Shown piece by piece: positions 20,364 to 32,586 of a stretch of DNA of 64,000 nucleotides (its first letter is position 1; every line of letters begins with the position of its first letter). The DNA is taken from contig NZ_QLIS02000001.1 in assembly GCF_003574475.2 (NCBI RefSeq), forward strand, positions 620,001-684,000, given 5' to 3'. Source of the stretch: Pseudofrancisella aestuarii. GTDB lineage: Bacteria > Pseudomonadota > Gammaproteobacteria > Francisellales > Francisellaceae. Under the pieces are notes generated by a model. It was not told the DNA's origin and made no database searches. It saw nothing but the letters and a program-made list of their open reading frames with translations. A program made the translations under genes and the position numbers.

Positions 20364-21413
20364 ATGAAAAAATATATAAATCAAAGCATGATATTCGGTG
20401 TATTGTTAGTAGCTATCCTTGCTGGAGTAGCTTACTACATTGCAAAAATCCCTGCCATTAAAGATCTAGGGATAAGTCCATTAATTATTGGAATACTATT
20501 AGGTATGGCTCTTACACATACTCCTGCTAGCAAAATAATCCATCATTGGAAAGCAGGAGTTGTATTTAGTGCTAAGAAAATATTAAGGTTCGCCATCATA
20601 TTTTATGGATTCAATTTAACCTTCCAGTTGATTGCTTCTGTTGGTCTTGCTGGTCTTTCTGTTTCTATAATTATGCTGGTATCTACACTTATATTTGGAA
20701 TACTACTTGGTACAAAAGTATTTGGCTTAGATAGAGACAGTGCAATTTTAGTTTCATCTGGAAGTGCTGTATGTGGTGCTGCTGCTGTTTTAGCAACGGA
20801 AGGCACATTAAAGTCGGAACCTTACAAGGCTGCTATGGCTGTTGGGACAGTTGTGCTTTTTGGGACTATCGCAATGTTTATGTACCCTATCCTAATGAAA
20901 GCTGGTTTACTTGGGGCTATAACTGAGCAACAATATGGTATATTTGCTGGAGGCTCTATTCATGAAGTTGCTCAAGTGGTTGCCGCTGGCAATGCTATTA
21001 GTAGTCATGCTGAAGAAGTTGCGGTAACTGTTAAGATGATTAGAGTAATGATGTTAGCTCCTATGCTTATAGTTATAGGAATATGGTTAACAAGAGTTGC
21101 TATTAAAAATAATCAAGCATCTCAAGATGTTTCTTCCCCATCTTTAATGAGTGTAATCCCATGGTTTGCTATCGGTTTTATACTAGTTGCTGGTTTTAAC
21201 TCTTTAAATTTATTACCACAAACAACTGTTCACTCTATAGTTCAAGTTGACCAATTTTTATTAGCTATGGCAATGACTGCTCTAGGCTTAGAAACTCATA
21301 TTTCAAAATTCATACAAGCTGGTATAAAGCCTTTATTATTGGCATTAATTCTATTTATCTGGCTAATATTAGGTGGACTAGGAATAACATACTTAATTAC
21401 CTCAATAATGTAA
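20364..21413 (+). CDS. YeiH/UPF0324 family putative sulfate exporter
   Basis: A 349-residue protein with about 10 hydrophobic helices. The family pattern is clear: ISPLIIGILLGMALTH, KAGVVFSAKKILRFAIIFYG, VSSGSAVCGAAAVLATEGT, and AGGSIHEVAQVVAAGNAIS with the conserved SIHEVAQV. Members are called putative sulfate exporters or YeiH proteins, but substrate evidence is thin. No LysR regulator is adjacent, unlike in E. coli. Confidence 0.88.
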   Translation: MKKYINQSMIFGVLLVAILAGVAYYIAKIPAIKDLGISPLIIGILLGMALTHTPASKIIHHWKAGVVFSAKKILRFAIIFYGFNLTFQLIASVGLAGLSVSIIMLVSTLIFGILLGTKVFGLDRDSAILVSSGSAVCGAAAVLATEGTLKSEPYKAAMAVGTVVLFGTIAMFMYPILMKAGLLGAITEQQYGIFAGGSIHEVAQVVAAGNAISSHAEEVAVTVKMIRVMMLAPMLIVIGIWLTRVAIKNNQASQDVSSPSLMSVIPWFAIGFILVAGFNSLNLLPQTTVHSIVQVDQFLLAMAMTALGLETHISKFIQAGIKPLLLALILFIWLILGGLGITYLITSIM

Positions 21414-21494
21414 GCTTTTACTTATAAAATCTAAGATATTTTCTAATAAATAATGTATTATTATTAACCAATATAAGACTTATTTATTTAAACT

Positions 21495-22289
21495 ATGAAA
21501 CCAATAGTTAATATTGTAACTACCGCTGCTAGAAAAGCAGGAAAAATCATAGTTCAAGCTCAAGCTAATATAGGCTCTGTCAAAGTCTCTCGTAAAGAAG
21601 ATAATACTTTAGTCTCAAATATTGATGTTGCTGTTGAGCAACTCATTATAGATAGTATTAAAAAAGCTGGATTTGATGATTTTTTTATAACTGAAGAAGC
21701 CGGTGAGTTTGGTAATAAAGATAGCAGATTCACATGGATAATTGACCCTATTGATGGTACGAATAACTTTGTACATGGACTACCTCAATGTTGTATATCT
21801 ATAGCTCTAAAAAAAGATAATGAGATAATTCTTGGTGTAATATACAACCCTTTCCTAGACCTTATGTTTACCGCTTATAAAGGAATGGGCGCTCAGTTAA
21901 ATGGCCAACGAATTAGAGTATCTGACAGACCTGATATGACAGGTGCCCTACTATCTGTATCATTAAAATACTCAAGAAAGACTTTTGATGATTCATACCT
22001 CATAGAACTAGTAAAATTACACAAAGTTATTTCAGGATATAGATATTCTGGAAGTATAGCTATGGATTTAGCGTATGTTGCAGCTGGTTACTTAGATGGA
22101 CTATGGACAGCTACTAAAATTAAAATATGGGATATTGCAGCGGGATATATTATAGCAAAAGAAGCGGGAGCTATTGTTACCGATATTACTGGAAAAAGCG
22201 ATATAGAAAATGCTGATTTCATAATTGCTGCTAATAAAAAAATTCAACCCAAAATTGCAAAAACATTAGCAAAGCATATTAAAAAATAA
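21495..22289 (+). CDS. suhB: Inositol monophosphatase family protein SuhB
   Basis: A 264-residue Mg-dependent phosphatase. The metal site is visible as FITEEAGEFG (Glu-Glu) and WIIDPIDGTNNFVHGLPQ (Asp-Pro-Ile-Asp-Gly-Thr). The C-terminal motif is IKIWDIAAGYIIAKEAGA. In E. coli SuhB also takes part in ribosomal RNA transcription antitermination with NusB, which is encoded at 60020 here. The stop codon overlaps the rsmB start by one base, so it is coupled to an rRNA-modification gene. Confidence 0.92.
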   Translation: MKPIVNIVTTAARKAGKIIVQAQANIGSVKVSRKEDNTLVSNIDVAVEQLIIDSIKKAGFDDFFITEEAGEFGNKDSRFTWIIDPIDGTNNFVHGLPQCCISIALKKDNEIILGVIYNPFLDLMFTAYKGMGAQLNGQRIRVSDRPDMTGALLSVSLKYSRKTFDDSYLIELVKLHKVISGYRYSGSIAMDLAYVAAGYLDGLWTATKIKIWDIAAGYIIAKEAGAIVTDITGKSDIENADFIIAANKKIQPKIAKTLAKHIKK

Positions 22290-23554
22290 TGAATACACGA
22301 GCAATCGCTTGTGAATATATATTAGATATTCTAGCGAAGAAAAATACCTTACTTACTTTAGATAAAAAACTAAAGAAATTAAATTTAAATGCTCAAGATA
22401 ATTCTTTTATAAAAGCTCTATGTTATGACTTCTTTAGAAATTACTTTTCTTTAGAGAAAGTTGTTGATAAATATACATCTAAGAAAACTAAACCTATTAT
22501 AAAAGTTTTAATAATGCTTGGGGTATTACAGCTTTTAGAAATGTCTCAACCTAACTATGCAACAATAAATGAAACAGTAAATGCCTGCAAAAAGCTTAAA
22601 ATAACTTGGGCAACCAAATTAGTAAATGCTGTTTTAAGACAAGTTTTAAGAGATATTGAGGAAATAAAGAAAGCTTTTATAGATTATAAGAAATCTGATC
22701 TGCCTGAATGGCTTTGTAATAAAATAAAGCATCAATATCCAGATAATTATCAAGAAATACTTACTCAAAGCAATAAGAAAGCTCCTATGTTTATAAGGAT
22801 TAATAACCAAAAAGATAAACAAGAAGTTATAAATTTCTTAAATCATGAAGGTATATCTTTTCAAAACACTTGTTTAGCTAATTGCATAAAACTTGAAACT
22901 CCTTTAAACATTGAAAATAATGATCTTTTTAATAAGGGCTACTTTACTATTCAAGATATGTCAGCCCAATACGCTGGACATATCATTAATCCTGAAAATG
23001 AAGAAAGAATACTTGATGCATGTGCAGCTCCAGGAGGAAAAGCAACTCATCTATTAGAAATAGATCCAAGTATCCATTTAACCGCTATAGATATTATTGA
23101 TACTCGATTGCAGCTACTAAAAGATAATATTTCTCGAATATCTGATACAAAAATTGAAATAAAAAAACATGATTTAACTCAAAAATTAGTGGGAAGTTTT
23201 GATAAAATCATATTAGATGCTCCTTGTAGTGCTATAGGTGTAATAAGGCGTAACCCTGATATTAAAATTTCTAGATCTCTAGAAGATGTGAAAAACATTT
23301 TAGATATCCAAATTAAAATACTTCAAAACTTATGGAATAATTTAAATTCTAATGGATATTTACTTTATATAACTTGTTCAATTCTTGAAGAGGAAAATGA
23401 AAAGCAAATAGAAAAATTTTTACAGTTAACTCCAGATGCTCAAATAGAAAATATAAATACTTTATCTGAATATAAAAAGAAATTTGGTTACCAAATATTA
23501 CCTTCAGAAAAACAAGGAGATGGATTTTATTATTGTTTAATCCATAGAGTCTAA
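22289..23554 (+). CDS. rsmB: 16S rRNA (cytosine(967)-C(5))-methyltransferase
   Basis: RsmB methylates C967 of 16S rRNA. The 421-residue protein has an N-terminal NusB-like helical domain (about residues 1-140) and a Rossmann methyltransferase domain. SAM and catalytic motifs are ILDACAAPGGKATHLLE, the catalytic cysteine in YITCSILEEENEKQ, and the second cysteine in DAPCSAIGVIRRNPD. It overlaps suhB by one base, and its last 18 bp overlap the convergent GNAT gene. Confidence 0.95.
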   Translation: MNTRAIACEYILDILAKKNTLLTLDKKLKKLNLNAQDNSFIKALCYDFFRNYFSLEKVVDKYTSKKTKPIIKVLIMLGVLQLLEMSQPNYATINETVNACKKLKITWATKLVNAVLRQVLRDIEEIKKAFIDYKKSDLPEWLCNKIKHQYPDNYQEILTQSNKKAPMFIRINNQKDKQEVINFLNHEGISFQNTCLANCIKLETPLNIENNDLFNKGYFTIQDMSAQYAGHIINPENEERILDACAAPGGKATHLLEIDPSIHLTAIDIIDTRLQLLKDNISRISDTKIEIKKHDLTQKLVGSFDKIILDAPCSAIGVIRRNPDIKISRSLEDVKNILDIQIKILQNLWNNLNSNGYLLYITCSILEEENEKQIEKFLQLTPDAQIENINTLSEYKKKFGYQILPSEKQGDGFYYCLIHRV

Positions 23555-24019
23555 TTTATTCAAGATATCGTCTATTTTACCAGAAATTCTTAAATGACAT
23601 ATAGGGTATAGACGCCCAAATATATCTTTATCAGACTTTTCAACCACTTCAAATCCATAATTAGAATAAAATGATAAAGCATGCATATTTTGTTGATGTA
23701 CATCTACACATACAGCACCATGATTTTTTAAAGCATGGATTAACATTTTTTTACCATGCCCATGCCCAAAAGTTGCAGGATCAACAAATAGAAATTCAAT
23801 TTTATCTCCAATAATTCCTGAAAAACAAACGATTTCGTCTTTATTATCTCTTAATACATAATAAGCAATTTCTGGATTAGTGAAATATTTTTCTCTAATA
23901 ATTTTTTTAAGGCTAGCTATCTCTTTCATAGTTAAAAAGTCGTATGTACTAGCAACAGAATCTTCCCATAAATCAGCCATACGATCGTAATCTTTTTGTG
24001 TAGCTTTTTTGATAACCAT
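23537..24019 (-). CDS. GNAT family N-acetyltransferase
   Basis: A 160-residue acetyltransferase. The acetyl-CoA binding loop is FVDPATFGHGHGKKMLIHAL (the Q/R-x-x-G-x-G/A class), and HQQNMHALSFYSNYGFEVVEK is the typical C-terminal strand-helix region. MVIKKATQKDYDRMADLWE gives the usual start. The acceptor is unknown. It converges with rsmB, with an 18-bp overlap of coding ends. Confidence 0.88.
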   Translation of the reverse strand: MVIKKATQKDYDRMADLWEDSVASTYDFLTMKEIASLKKIIREKYFTNPEIAYYVLRDNKDEIVCFSGIIGDKIEFLFVDPATFGHGHGKKMLIHALKNHGAVCVDVHQQNMHALSFYSNYGFEVVEKSDKDIFGRLYPICHLRISGKIDDILNKLDSMD

Positions 24020-24127
24020 ACTAGCCTCCTCTCATCAAATGTCTAGAAAATAGAATTTTATAATTTTATGTTGTTATTATACACTAAGGCTAATCTTTAA
24101 CAAGAAAAACCCAAATGTTAAGCTATT

Positions 24128-24664
24128 CTAGCCTAGAAAAAACTTTTTTTTAAACTTTTTATCTAGCGATAAATTATTAGGATGAGAGCCTTCTTTGCCT
24201 TGGGGTACATCTAAACCATATTTAGAGTATAGATCTAACCAATATTTTGAAATTTCTTGTTGTCCTTCTTCTATGTAATTTAACTGATGCTTATCAAAAA
24301 ATGATTTTCCGTAGTTCGCTCGCTTAAAAACTTCATGTATTAATTGTGAACAATAATATTTACCTTCAGCATCTGGTAGAAAAAGAGAGTTATACTCAGC
24401 ACCAATGAATTTCTTAGCATTAATAATAACATTATCTAAAATCTCTGCTAACAATGATGTTCTTGCTATTAGATTTCTTTTATCATTATATTTACTTATA
24501 TGAGTTAGTATAACTCCTCTTTCTGCAACAGCCTCTATTATCTGATTATCTCCTATATATAAACTACAATGATAATAACTATATCCACCATACCCCTTAG
24601 ATAAGGAACTAATATTTTCCTCGGCAGGATCTATTGTAAAAATCACATCCCCTTTTCTAAGCAT
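24128..24664 (-). CDS. YiiX-like permuted papain-fold amidase/hydrolase
   Basis: A 178-residue protein with the layout of the YiiX/YebB (NlpC/P60-related, permuted) family. The His is in SYYHCSLYIGDNQIIEA and the probable catalytic Cys is in GKYYCSQLIHEVFKR, with AKKFIGAEYNSLF between them. No signal peptide is visible, so it is probably cytoplasmic. The family is thought to act on amide or thioester bonds in cell wall or lipid substrates; the target here is unknown. It lies 108 bp from both neighbours. Confidence 0.75.
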   Translation of the reverse strand: MLRKGDVIFTIDPAEENISSLSKGYGGYSYYHCSLYIGDNQIIEAVAERGVILTHISKYNDKRNLIARTSLLAEILDNVIINAKKFIGAEYNSLFLPDAEGKYYCSQLIHEVFKRANYGKSFFDKHQLNYIEEGQQEISKYWLDLYSKYGLDVPQGKEGSHPNNLSLDKKFKKKFFLG

Positions 24665-24772
24665 TACCTAATTCCATATGTAAAGTTGGAAAGGGATTAT
24701 TTACAAATGAGCTATTTTTTACTTTAATGCTATATTTATAATTGAAGTATTTTTCTTGGTCTCTCTGTAACT

Positions 24773-27830
<3,058 letters not shown>

Positions 27831-27862
27831 ATTTTTCCTTTCTTTTAATCATCTCAATAATT

Positions 27863-28726
27863 TTAAAACATGTTATTAAATTTCTTTCTTTCCCAAGAGT
27901 AATATAAATACTGAACTTTTGAATACAAAGGCTTATCATTTATTAAAGTACTCTCTTTATTATCCTTATATATGTTTAAATATTTTGCTAAATCCATTGG
28001 AGATGACATTTTATAACTATCGATATCTTTAGTGCTAACTTTTAAAGTTGCTTTTAATACATCTTGTTTCTTGAAATCATAAGTATCTTTATCTGATGAT
28101 GAGTATTCTTGCGCAGTTACTCCATCTGGTAAAGTATAAACCTTAACATTAAGATCAATGTACTTAAAATTATAACTATTTACATATTTACCAAACTGAT
28201 AAATATATATTAATAAATTAACAACATTTTGTGGTGTTATTTTCATATTAATACTAATTTCAGCACCAAATGATAAAGCATTCTTTTTATTACTTGATAA
28301 GGCATTCTCATAATCTTTTAAAGTATCATAATTTATAGGGTCTGGATCTCCTCCTGATATGTCTCCATACCCAAACCAATCATTAGATATTTTATCTATA
28401 TATGGCTCTACCATCCATTTTGTAACTTTATCATTACTAATACTTTCATTATATGTATCAAAAGTTACATTATTTGTATTTCTATCTACTTTCGTATAAA
28501 AGCTTATATCAGGGTTATCAGTTTCATAAAACTCAATCTTATATGCATTATCAAGTGGCATATACTTAACATCTTTTACTGTAAATTTTTGATGATATAC
28601 ATCTTCAAGTTGTTGCTTAACTCGTTGAGCAACTTCATCCATCTTGCTCTTAGAAACTGTAGAGCATGAGACTAACATACTTAAGATAAAAACTAATGAA
28701 AAAAATTTAGTTCCAAAGAGCCTCAT
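27863..28726 (-). CDS. Hypothetical lipoprotein
   Basis: The 287-residue sequence starts with a type II signal peptide, MRLFGTKFFSLVFILSMLVS followed by a lipobox cysteine at residue 21 (LVSC). It is therefore predicted to be membrane-anchored in the periplasm or outer membrane. The rest is soluble, rich in Lys, Asp and Tyr, with alternating beta-strand patterns (VKDVKYMPLDNAYKIEFYET). I do not recognise a family. It is followed 33 bp downstream by the hldD-like gene but has no obvious functional link. Confidence 0.7.
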   Translation of the reverse strand: MRLFGTKFFSLVFILSMLVSCSTVSKSKMDEVAQRVKQQLEDVYHQKFTVKDVKYMPLDNAYKIEFYETDNPDISFYTKVDRNTNNVTFDTYNESISNDKVTKWMVEPYIDKISNDWFGYGDISGGDPDPINYDTLKDYENALSSNKKNALSFGAEISINMKITPQNVVNLLIYIYQFGKYVNSYNFKYIDLNVKVYTLPDGVTAQEYSSSDKDTYDFKKQDVLKATLKVSTKDIDSYKMSSPMDLAKYLNIYKDNKESTLINDKPLYSKVQYLYYSWERKKFNNMF

Positions 28727-28793
28727 TCAAACTCCTCTTTGTTTTCTTATTCTAAATACTATTATAAGTGAATTTAAAAATAAGTTCTTTTAT

Positions 28794-29213
28794 TTATGCC
28801 TTTTGTTTTCTCTTAATTATATATTTGTAAGTAGTTCTAATGCTTCCATCAAACCATGCAACTAAAGATGTAAAAGGAATTAAACAAGCAAATAAAAAAA
28901 ACAAGAATCCACTCAAGTTACCTTGAATCATCGTAAAGTAGAGCATTTTTGCTGTATTATCTCCTAGAATAGGCGAAGTTATTAGAAAAAATCCTGAAAA
29001 AATTGAAAGAAGTATAAATACCCCTTTAACCTTATTTATAACTAGAATAAGAAAAACTACCAACCCTATTTGATAAATTGGTGAATACATTATAAAAGCT
29101 TCTAATAATCCAAAAGAACTAGAAAGAGAAACTATTATCATCCAGTTTATTAATATAAACGTACACAACATAAATACTAATAAATAATAATAAAATTTTT
29201 TATTCATATTCAC
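28794..29213 (-). CDS. Small integral membrane protein, unknown function
   Basis: A 139-residue protein with four predicted transmembrane helices (about residues 6-33, 40-60, 66-85 and 92-117) and a basic C-terminus (RTTYKYIIKRKQKA). The start MNMNKKFYYYLLVFMLC is a standard positive-inside N-terminus. I recognise no family motif. It lies 67 bp upstream of the lipoprotein gene on the same strand. Confidence 0.6.
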   Translation of the reverse strand: MNMNKKFYYYLLVFMLCTFILINWMIIVSLSSSFGLLEAFIMYSPIYQIGLVVFLILVINKVKGVFILLSIFSGFFLITSPILGDNTAKMLYFTMIQGNLSGFLFFLFACLIPFTSLVAWFDGSIRTTYKYIIKRKQKA

Positions 29214-29374
29214 CTTTAACTAGGCTCTAAATTATAGAAACTCTTATTTACCTCTAACATTTATTATAACACTGAGTTTTTTACATAAATAACTAATATA
29301 AACAAAAAACCAATTCTTTAAATGAGTTTTTTATATTACCCTTACTTGTAGCACTAATGAATTAATCTAGAATT

Positions 29375-31588
29375 ATGTCTAGCAAAATACTTAAAAAAAC
29401 TCTCAAAATTTCCATACTATTACTTAGCTTATCGCTCGCAAGCTGTGGTAAAAAAGTTGAGAAAGCAAAAGTTGAAGATGTTTCTCTTAAAATTGTTTAT
29501 GATAAAAATATACATATACCAACAGATTCAAATATTAAACATACAACTGATAAATATATATTCATCTCAGGTAATAATAACTCATATATTATTGATAAAA
29601 AATCTCTCAGTATCTCTAAAATTGCTGAAAATGGGAGTGTACAGTATGTTGAAGAAAATAAAGAAAGCGGTGATATCCTAGTTATTTTCTATAATAACTC
29701 AAACTACTCTACTAAAAGTGGAATTTTAATTAAAAAAGATGGTTCGATAAATAAACTACAATTTAGTGGTGATGTTCTCTTAGACAGAGATAAAAAATAC
29801 TCTGTTATTAAATCCAAAAATATCGATTTCATAGTTCCTCATAACAATGATTCTAAGATAGATATTATATATACAGATGGGAAAATTTCCTCGTTAAACC
29901 CAGACAATTCAAAGGCCAAACTAAATCAAGTTTGCTCTCTATCTGAAAAAGTAGTCTTATCTTTTTACAACTCTAGCTCTATTTTAATATTATCCTCAGA
30001 TGGCAGCTCTGCAGTAAAACCGATGAAAAATAGCTCTGCGATCAACCTTATTTGTAATGACGAAAGAGTTCTTGCTTATGATAAATATAATCAAGGCAAC
30101 ATTCTAATAGATAACAAAGGTAATATAACTAGTTTCCCGATGGGGATAAAAAAATTATCTTCTACAACATATTTTAATCCTTCTTCAGGAAATGTAATTA
30201 TTCAATATGATGATAACAAAAAACTTAGTGCAATAAATAAAGATGGAAGATATAGAAATATACCGGAGAAAGAAATAGCAACTAATAGTCAATATATTAA
30301 AGCTTATAATAATTCTTCTTCTGGAAATATAATACTTGAAGATGAAAACCAAAATATTATTTTATTTGACCAAAACTTAAACTATTCACTTATACCATCT
30401 CTAGCTACTAGCAGAAATAGAAATGTGACAATCTATGATAATTTATTATCAGGAAATATTCTTATATACTATAGAAATTCCTCTCGCCTTCAACTCATAA
30501 AACCAGCTGGAGAGATACAAGAAATAAGATCACCAGAAGGACAAAAAATTGATCATATTTACTATAATGATAATGCAAATCTCGTTATCGTAAAATATGA
30601 AAATACTGATAAAGCCACACTTATATATAAAGATGGTAAAACTTATACAGCTTCAATTAATGATTATATTTATGCAGATAGTGATTATCATCCATATAAT
30701 GGCATCTATGAAAATAAAGAATCAAAAATAACTTTTGTTAAAACCTCTTCAAAAACATATTTTTTTGATAATGATGGTAAAGAGCAGACTATTCCAGATA
30801 GCTTTGACTCAATATCTTTTGCAGCAGGAAGAACAATCCTAAAATCCAATAATGTCATATACATTATCAACCCAAAAGGTGAAATAAAAAAAATAGAGAA
30901 TCCTCAGCCAAAAAAATTATTATTTGACAAGATTTATTATAATTCTGGATCTAATATAATAATAACTTTCCAAAGTTACTATATTACTAATAAAGATAAA
31001 ATCAGTATAATTTTAGTAGTTGATGAAAAAGAAAATATTAAAACAATAAATAATGAGGATTTCGCACATATAGATAAAGTCTTCCAATCAAAGAAAAGCA
31101 AAAATACATTGCTTATAGCAGGAAAAGAAGATTTTGACGCTTATACAGATTTAATTAGAAAAGTTTATAGCATAAATGAAAATGCAGAATTAGTTAACCT
31201 ACCGCTAGCATCAGGCAAGGTTATTGATGACTCTTTTTATAGTACTGGGCTAGACAAACTCTTCCTTTCATTTAAATTCGCACCTAATCTAGAAATCATT
31301 GACCTTCCAAATCTAACAGCTGAAGCTATTAGTGAAGTTCTTGATAACAATAGCTCTACAAACCTAACTAATGAAGGTCTTGCTAGCAATCATTATGCTG
31401 TTAAATATGGAGATAACTCTTTATATGTTTTTGATTCACAACATATATATAAACCAGCACTAAAAAAAGACACCGGGCCTTCAGATATTCAATATTTACC
31501 AAATAATGATATATCAGTATCGATCGATAATCATGATCTACTATTAGTAACTAAAAACAATGATTTTATTTATATTCCAACAGAGTAA
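29375..31588 (+). CDS. Large lipoprotein with propeller-like repeats, unknown function
   Basis: This 737-residue protein begins with a lipoprotein signal (LLSLSLASCGKKVEK, lipobox LASC), so it is probably anchored in the outer membrane. The mature part contains many repeats of a loose pattern: a strand, then a turn such as YNNSSSGNIIL, YNPSSGNVIIQYDD or YDNLLSGNILIYY, then KDGKTYT or DNDGKEQT. This layout suggests one or more beta-propellers. I recognise no enzyme motif. It begins a same-strand run with a Sel1-like gene (31 bp later) and a BspA-like gene, which together look like an envelope or surface module. Confidence 0.65.
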   Translation: MSSKILKKTLKISILLLSLSLASCGKKVEKAKVEDVSLKIVYDKNIHIPTDSNIKHTTDKYIFISGNNNSYIIDKKSLSISKIAENGSVQYVEENKESGDILVIFYNNSNYSTKSGILIKKDGSINKLQFSGDVLLDRDKKYSVIKSKNIDFIVPHNNDSKIDIIYTDGKISSLNPDNSKAKLNQVCSLSEKVVLSFYNSSSILILSSDGSSAVKPMKNSSAINLICNDERVLAYDKYNQGNILIDNKGNITSFPMGIKKLSSTTYFNPSSGNVIIQYDDNKKLSAINKDGRYRNIPEKEIATNSQYIKAYNNSSSGNIILEDENQNIILFDQNLNYSLIPSLATSRNRNVTIYDNLLSGNILIYYRNSSRLQLIKPAGEIQEIRSPEGQKIDHIYYNDNANLVIVKYENTDKATLIYKDGKTYTASINDYIYADSDYHPYNGIYENKESKITFVKTSSKTYFFDNDGKEQTIPDSFDSISFAAGRTILKSNNVIYIINPKGEIKKIENPQPKKLLFDKIYYNSGSNIIITFQSYYITNKDKISIILVVDEKENIKTINNEDFAHIDKVFQSKKSKNTLLIAGKEDFDAYTDLIRKVYSINENAELVNLPLASGKVIDDSFYSTGLDKLFLSFKFAPNLEIIDLPNLTAEAISEVLDNNSSTNLTNEGLASNHYAVKYGDNSLYVFDSQHIYKPALKKDTGPSDIQYLPNNDISVSIDNHDLLLVTKNNDFIYIPTE

Positions 31589-31618
31589 ATAACATTTAGT
31601 TAAGAGGTAACGCTTATA

Positions 31619-32554
31619 ATGAAATATATCACATTAATAATAACTACTTTTCTTCTTACAATAGGATACTCTCAAGCAGAATATCTCTATGGAAATTGTA
31701 AAGGAAACATTTCAGCAGGTAATTTCTCAAAGATCTTAAAGTACTGTAAAGAGGAGGCTGACAATGATATGACATCTAGATTAGCTTATGGCACAGCACT
31801 TGCTACCGAAGGAAGATATTCAGAAGCTATGCCATACTTACTAACATCTAAAGCTAAAGCTGACCAAATAAGTATCATAGATTATTATATAGGAATAATC
31901 TATTACTTTGGCTTAGCTACTCCCTCGTATCCAAAGAGCGAAAGTTTAGGGCTAAAATATTTACAAGCCTCTAAATTTCTAAATGACTCAAGTTCAGAGG
32001 ACTCATATTCAAATTCTGATTCTGAACCTACTCCTAACTTAGCTAAGGAAATGCTGAAATTTATACCAGAGCTCCAAAATGGTACGTTAGCAATGTTACC
32101 TTATGACTATATGATTATGCAATATACAGACCCTGCTCATAAGTGTATAGAAGCAGGTAGTAACAAAGAATTTAAACAGGCTATTGAATTATGTAAACCA
32201 GTGGCAGATAAAAATTTATATGCTAAACGTATTTATGCGCTTTCTTTATTATTAAACCATAACTATTCGGATGCAGTGATATATTTACAAGAAATGATAG
32301 AACTATATAAAAATCCAAAGTATGAAGATAAAAAAGCTTTAGCTATTTTTTCTTATGGACTAGGAACAATATATTATTTTGGATCAGCTGCACCTAAATA
32401 TCCTCAGAATAAATCTAAAGGGCTACTATATATTAACCAAGCTGTAAAAGATGGTGCTGGTATAGGGCAAGATTTTGCTAAGAGATTTATTGAAGCTAAT
32501 AAAAAAATTGAGAATGGGAAAATAAATAGCATCCCAGAAGAACTAAAAATTTAA
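31619..32554 (+). CDS. Secreted Sel1/TPR-like repeat protein
   Basis: A 311-residue protein with an N-terminal signal peptide (MKYITLIITTFLLTIGYSQA, probable cleavage after SQA). The body has two similar halves: YYIGIIYYFGLATPSYPKSE and YGLGTIYYFGSAAPKYPQNK, each followed by a GL-x-Y helix. These resemble Sel1 or TPR helical repeats that mediate protein-protein contacts. It lies between the large lipoprotein gene and the BspA-like gene, with gaps of 30 and 32 bp, and is probably co-transcribed with them. Confidence 0.68.
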   Translation: MKYITLIITTFLLTIGYSQAEYLYGNCKGNISAGNFSKILKYCKEEADNDMTSRLAYGTALATEGRYSEAMPYLLTSKAKADQISIIDYYIGIIYYFGLATPSYPKSESLGLKYLQASKFLNDSSSEDSYSNSDSEPTPNLAKEMLKFIPELQNGTLAMLPYDYMIMQYTDPAHKCIEAGSNKEFKQAIELCKPVADKNLYAKRIYALSLLLNHNYSDAVIYLQEMIELYKNPKYEDKKALAIFSYGLGTIYYFGSAAPKYPQNKSKGLLYINQAVKDGAGIGQDFAKRFIEANKKIENGKINSIPEELKI

Positions 32555-32586
32555 AGCTATAGAGATACGGATAGGAGAAGTTAATA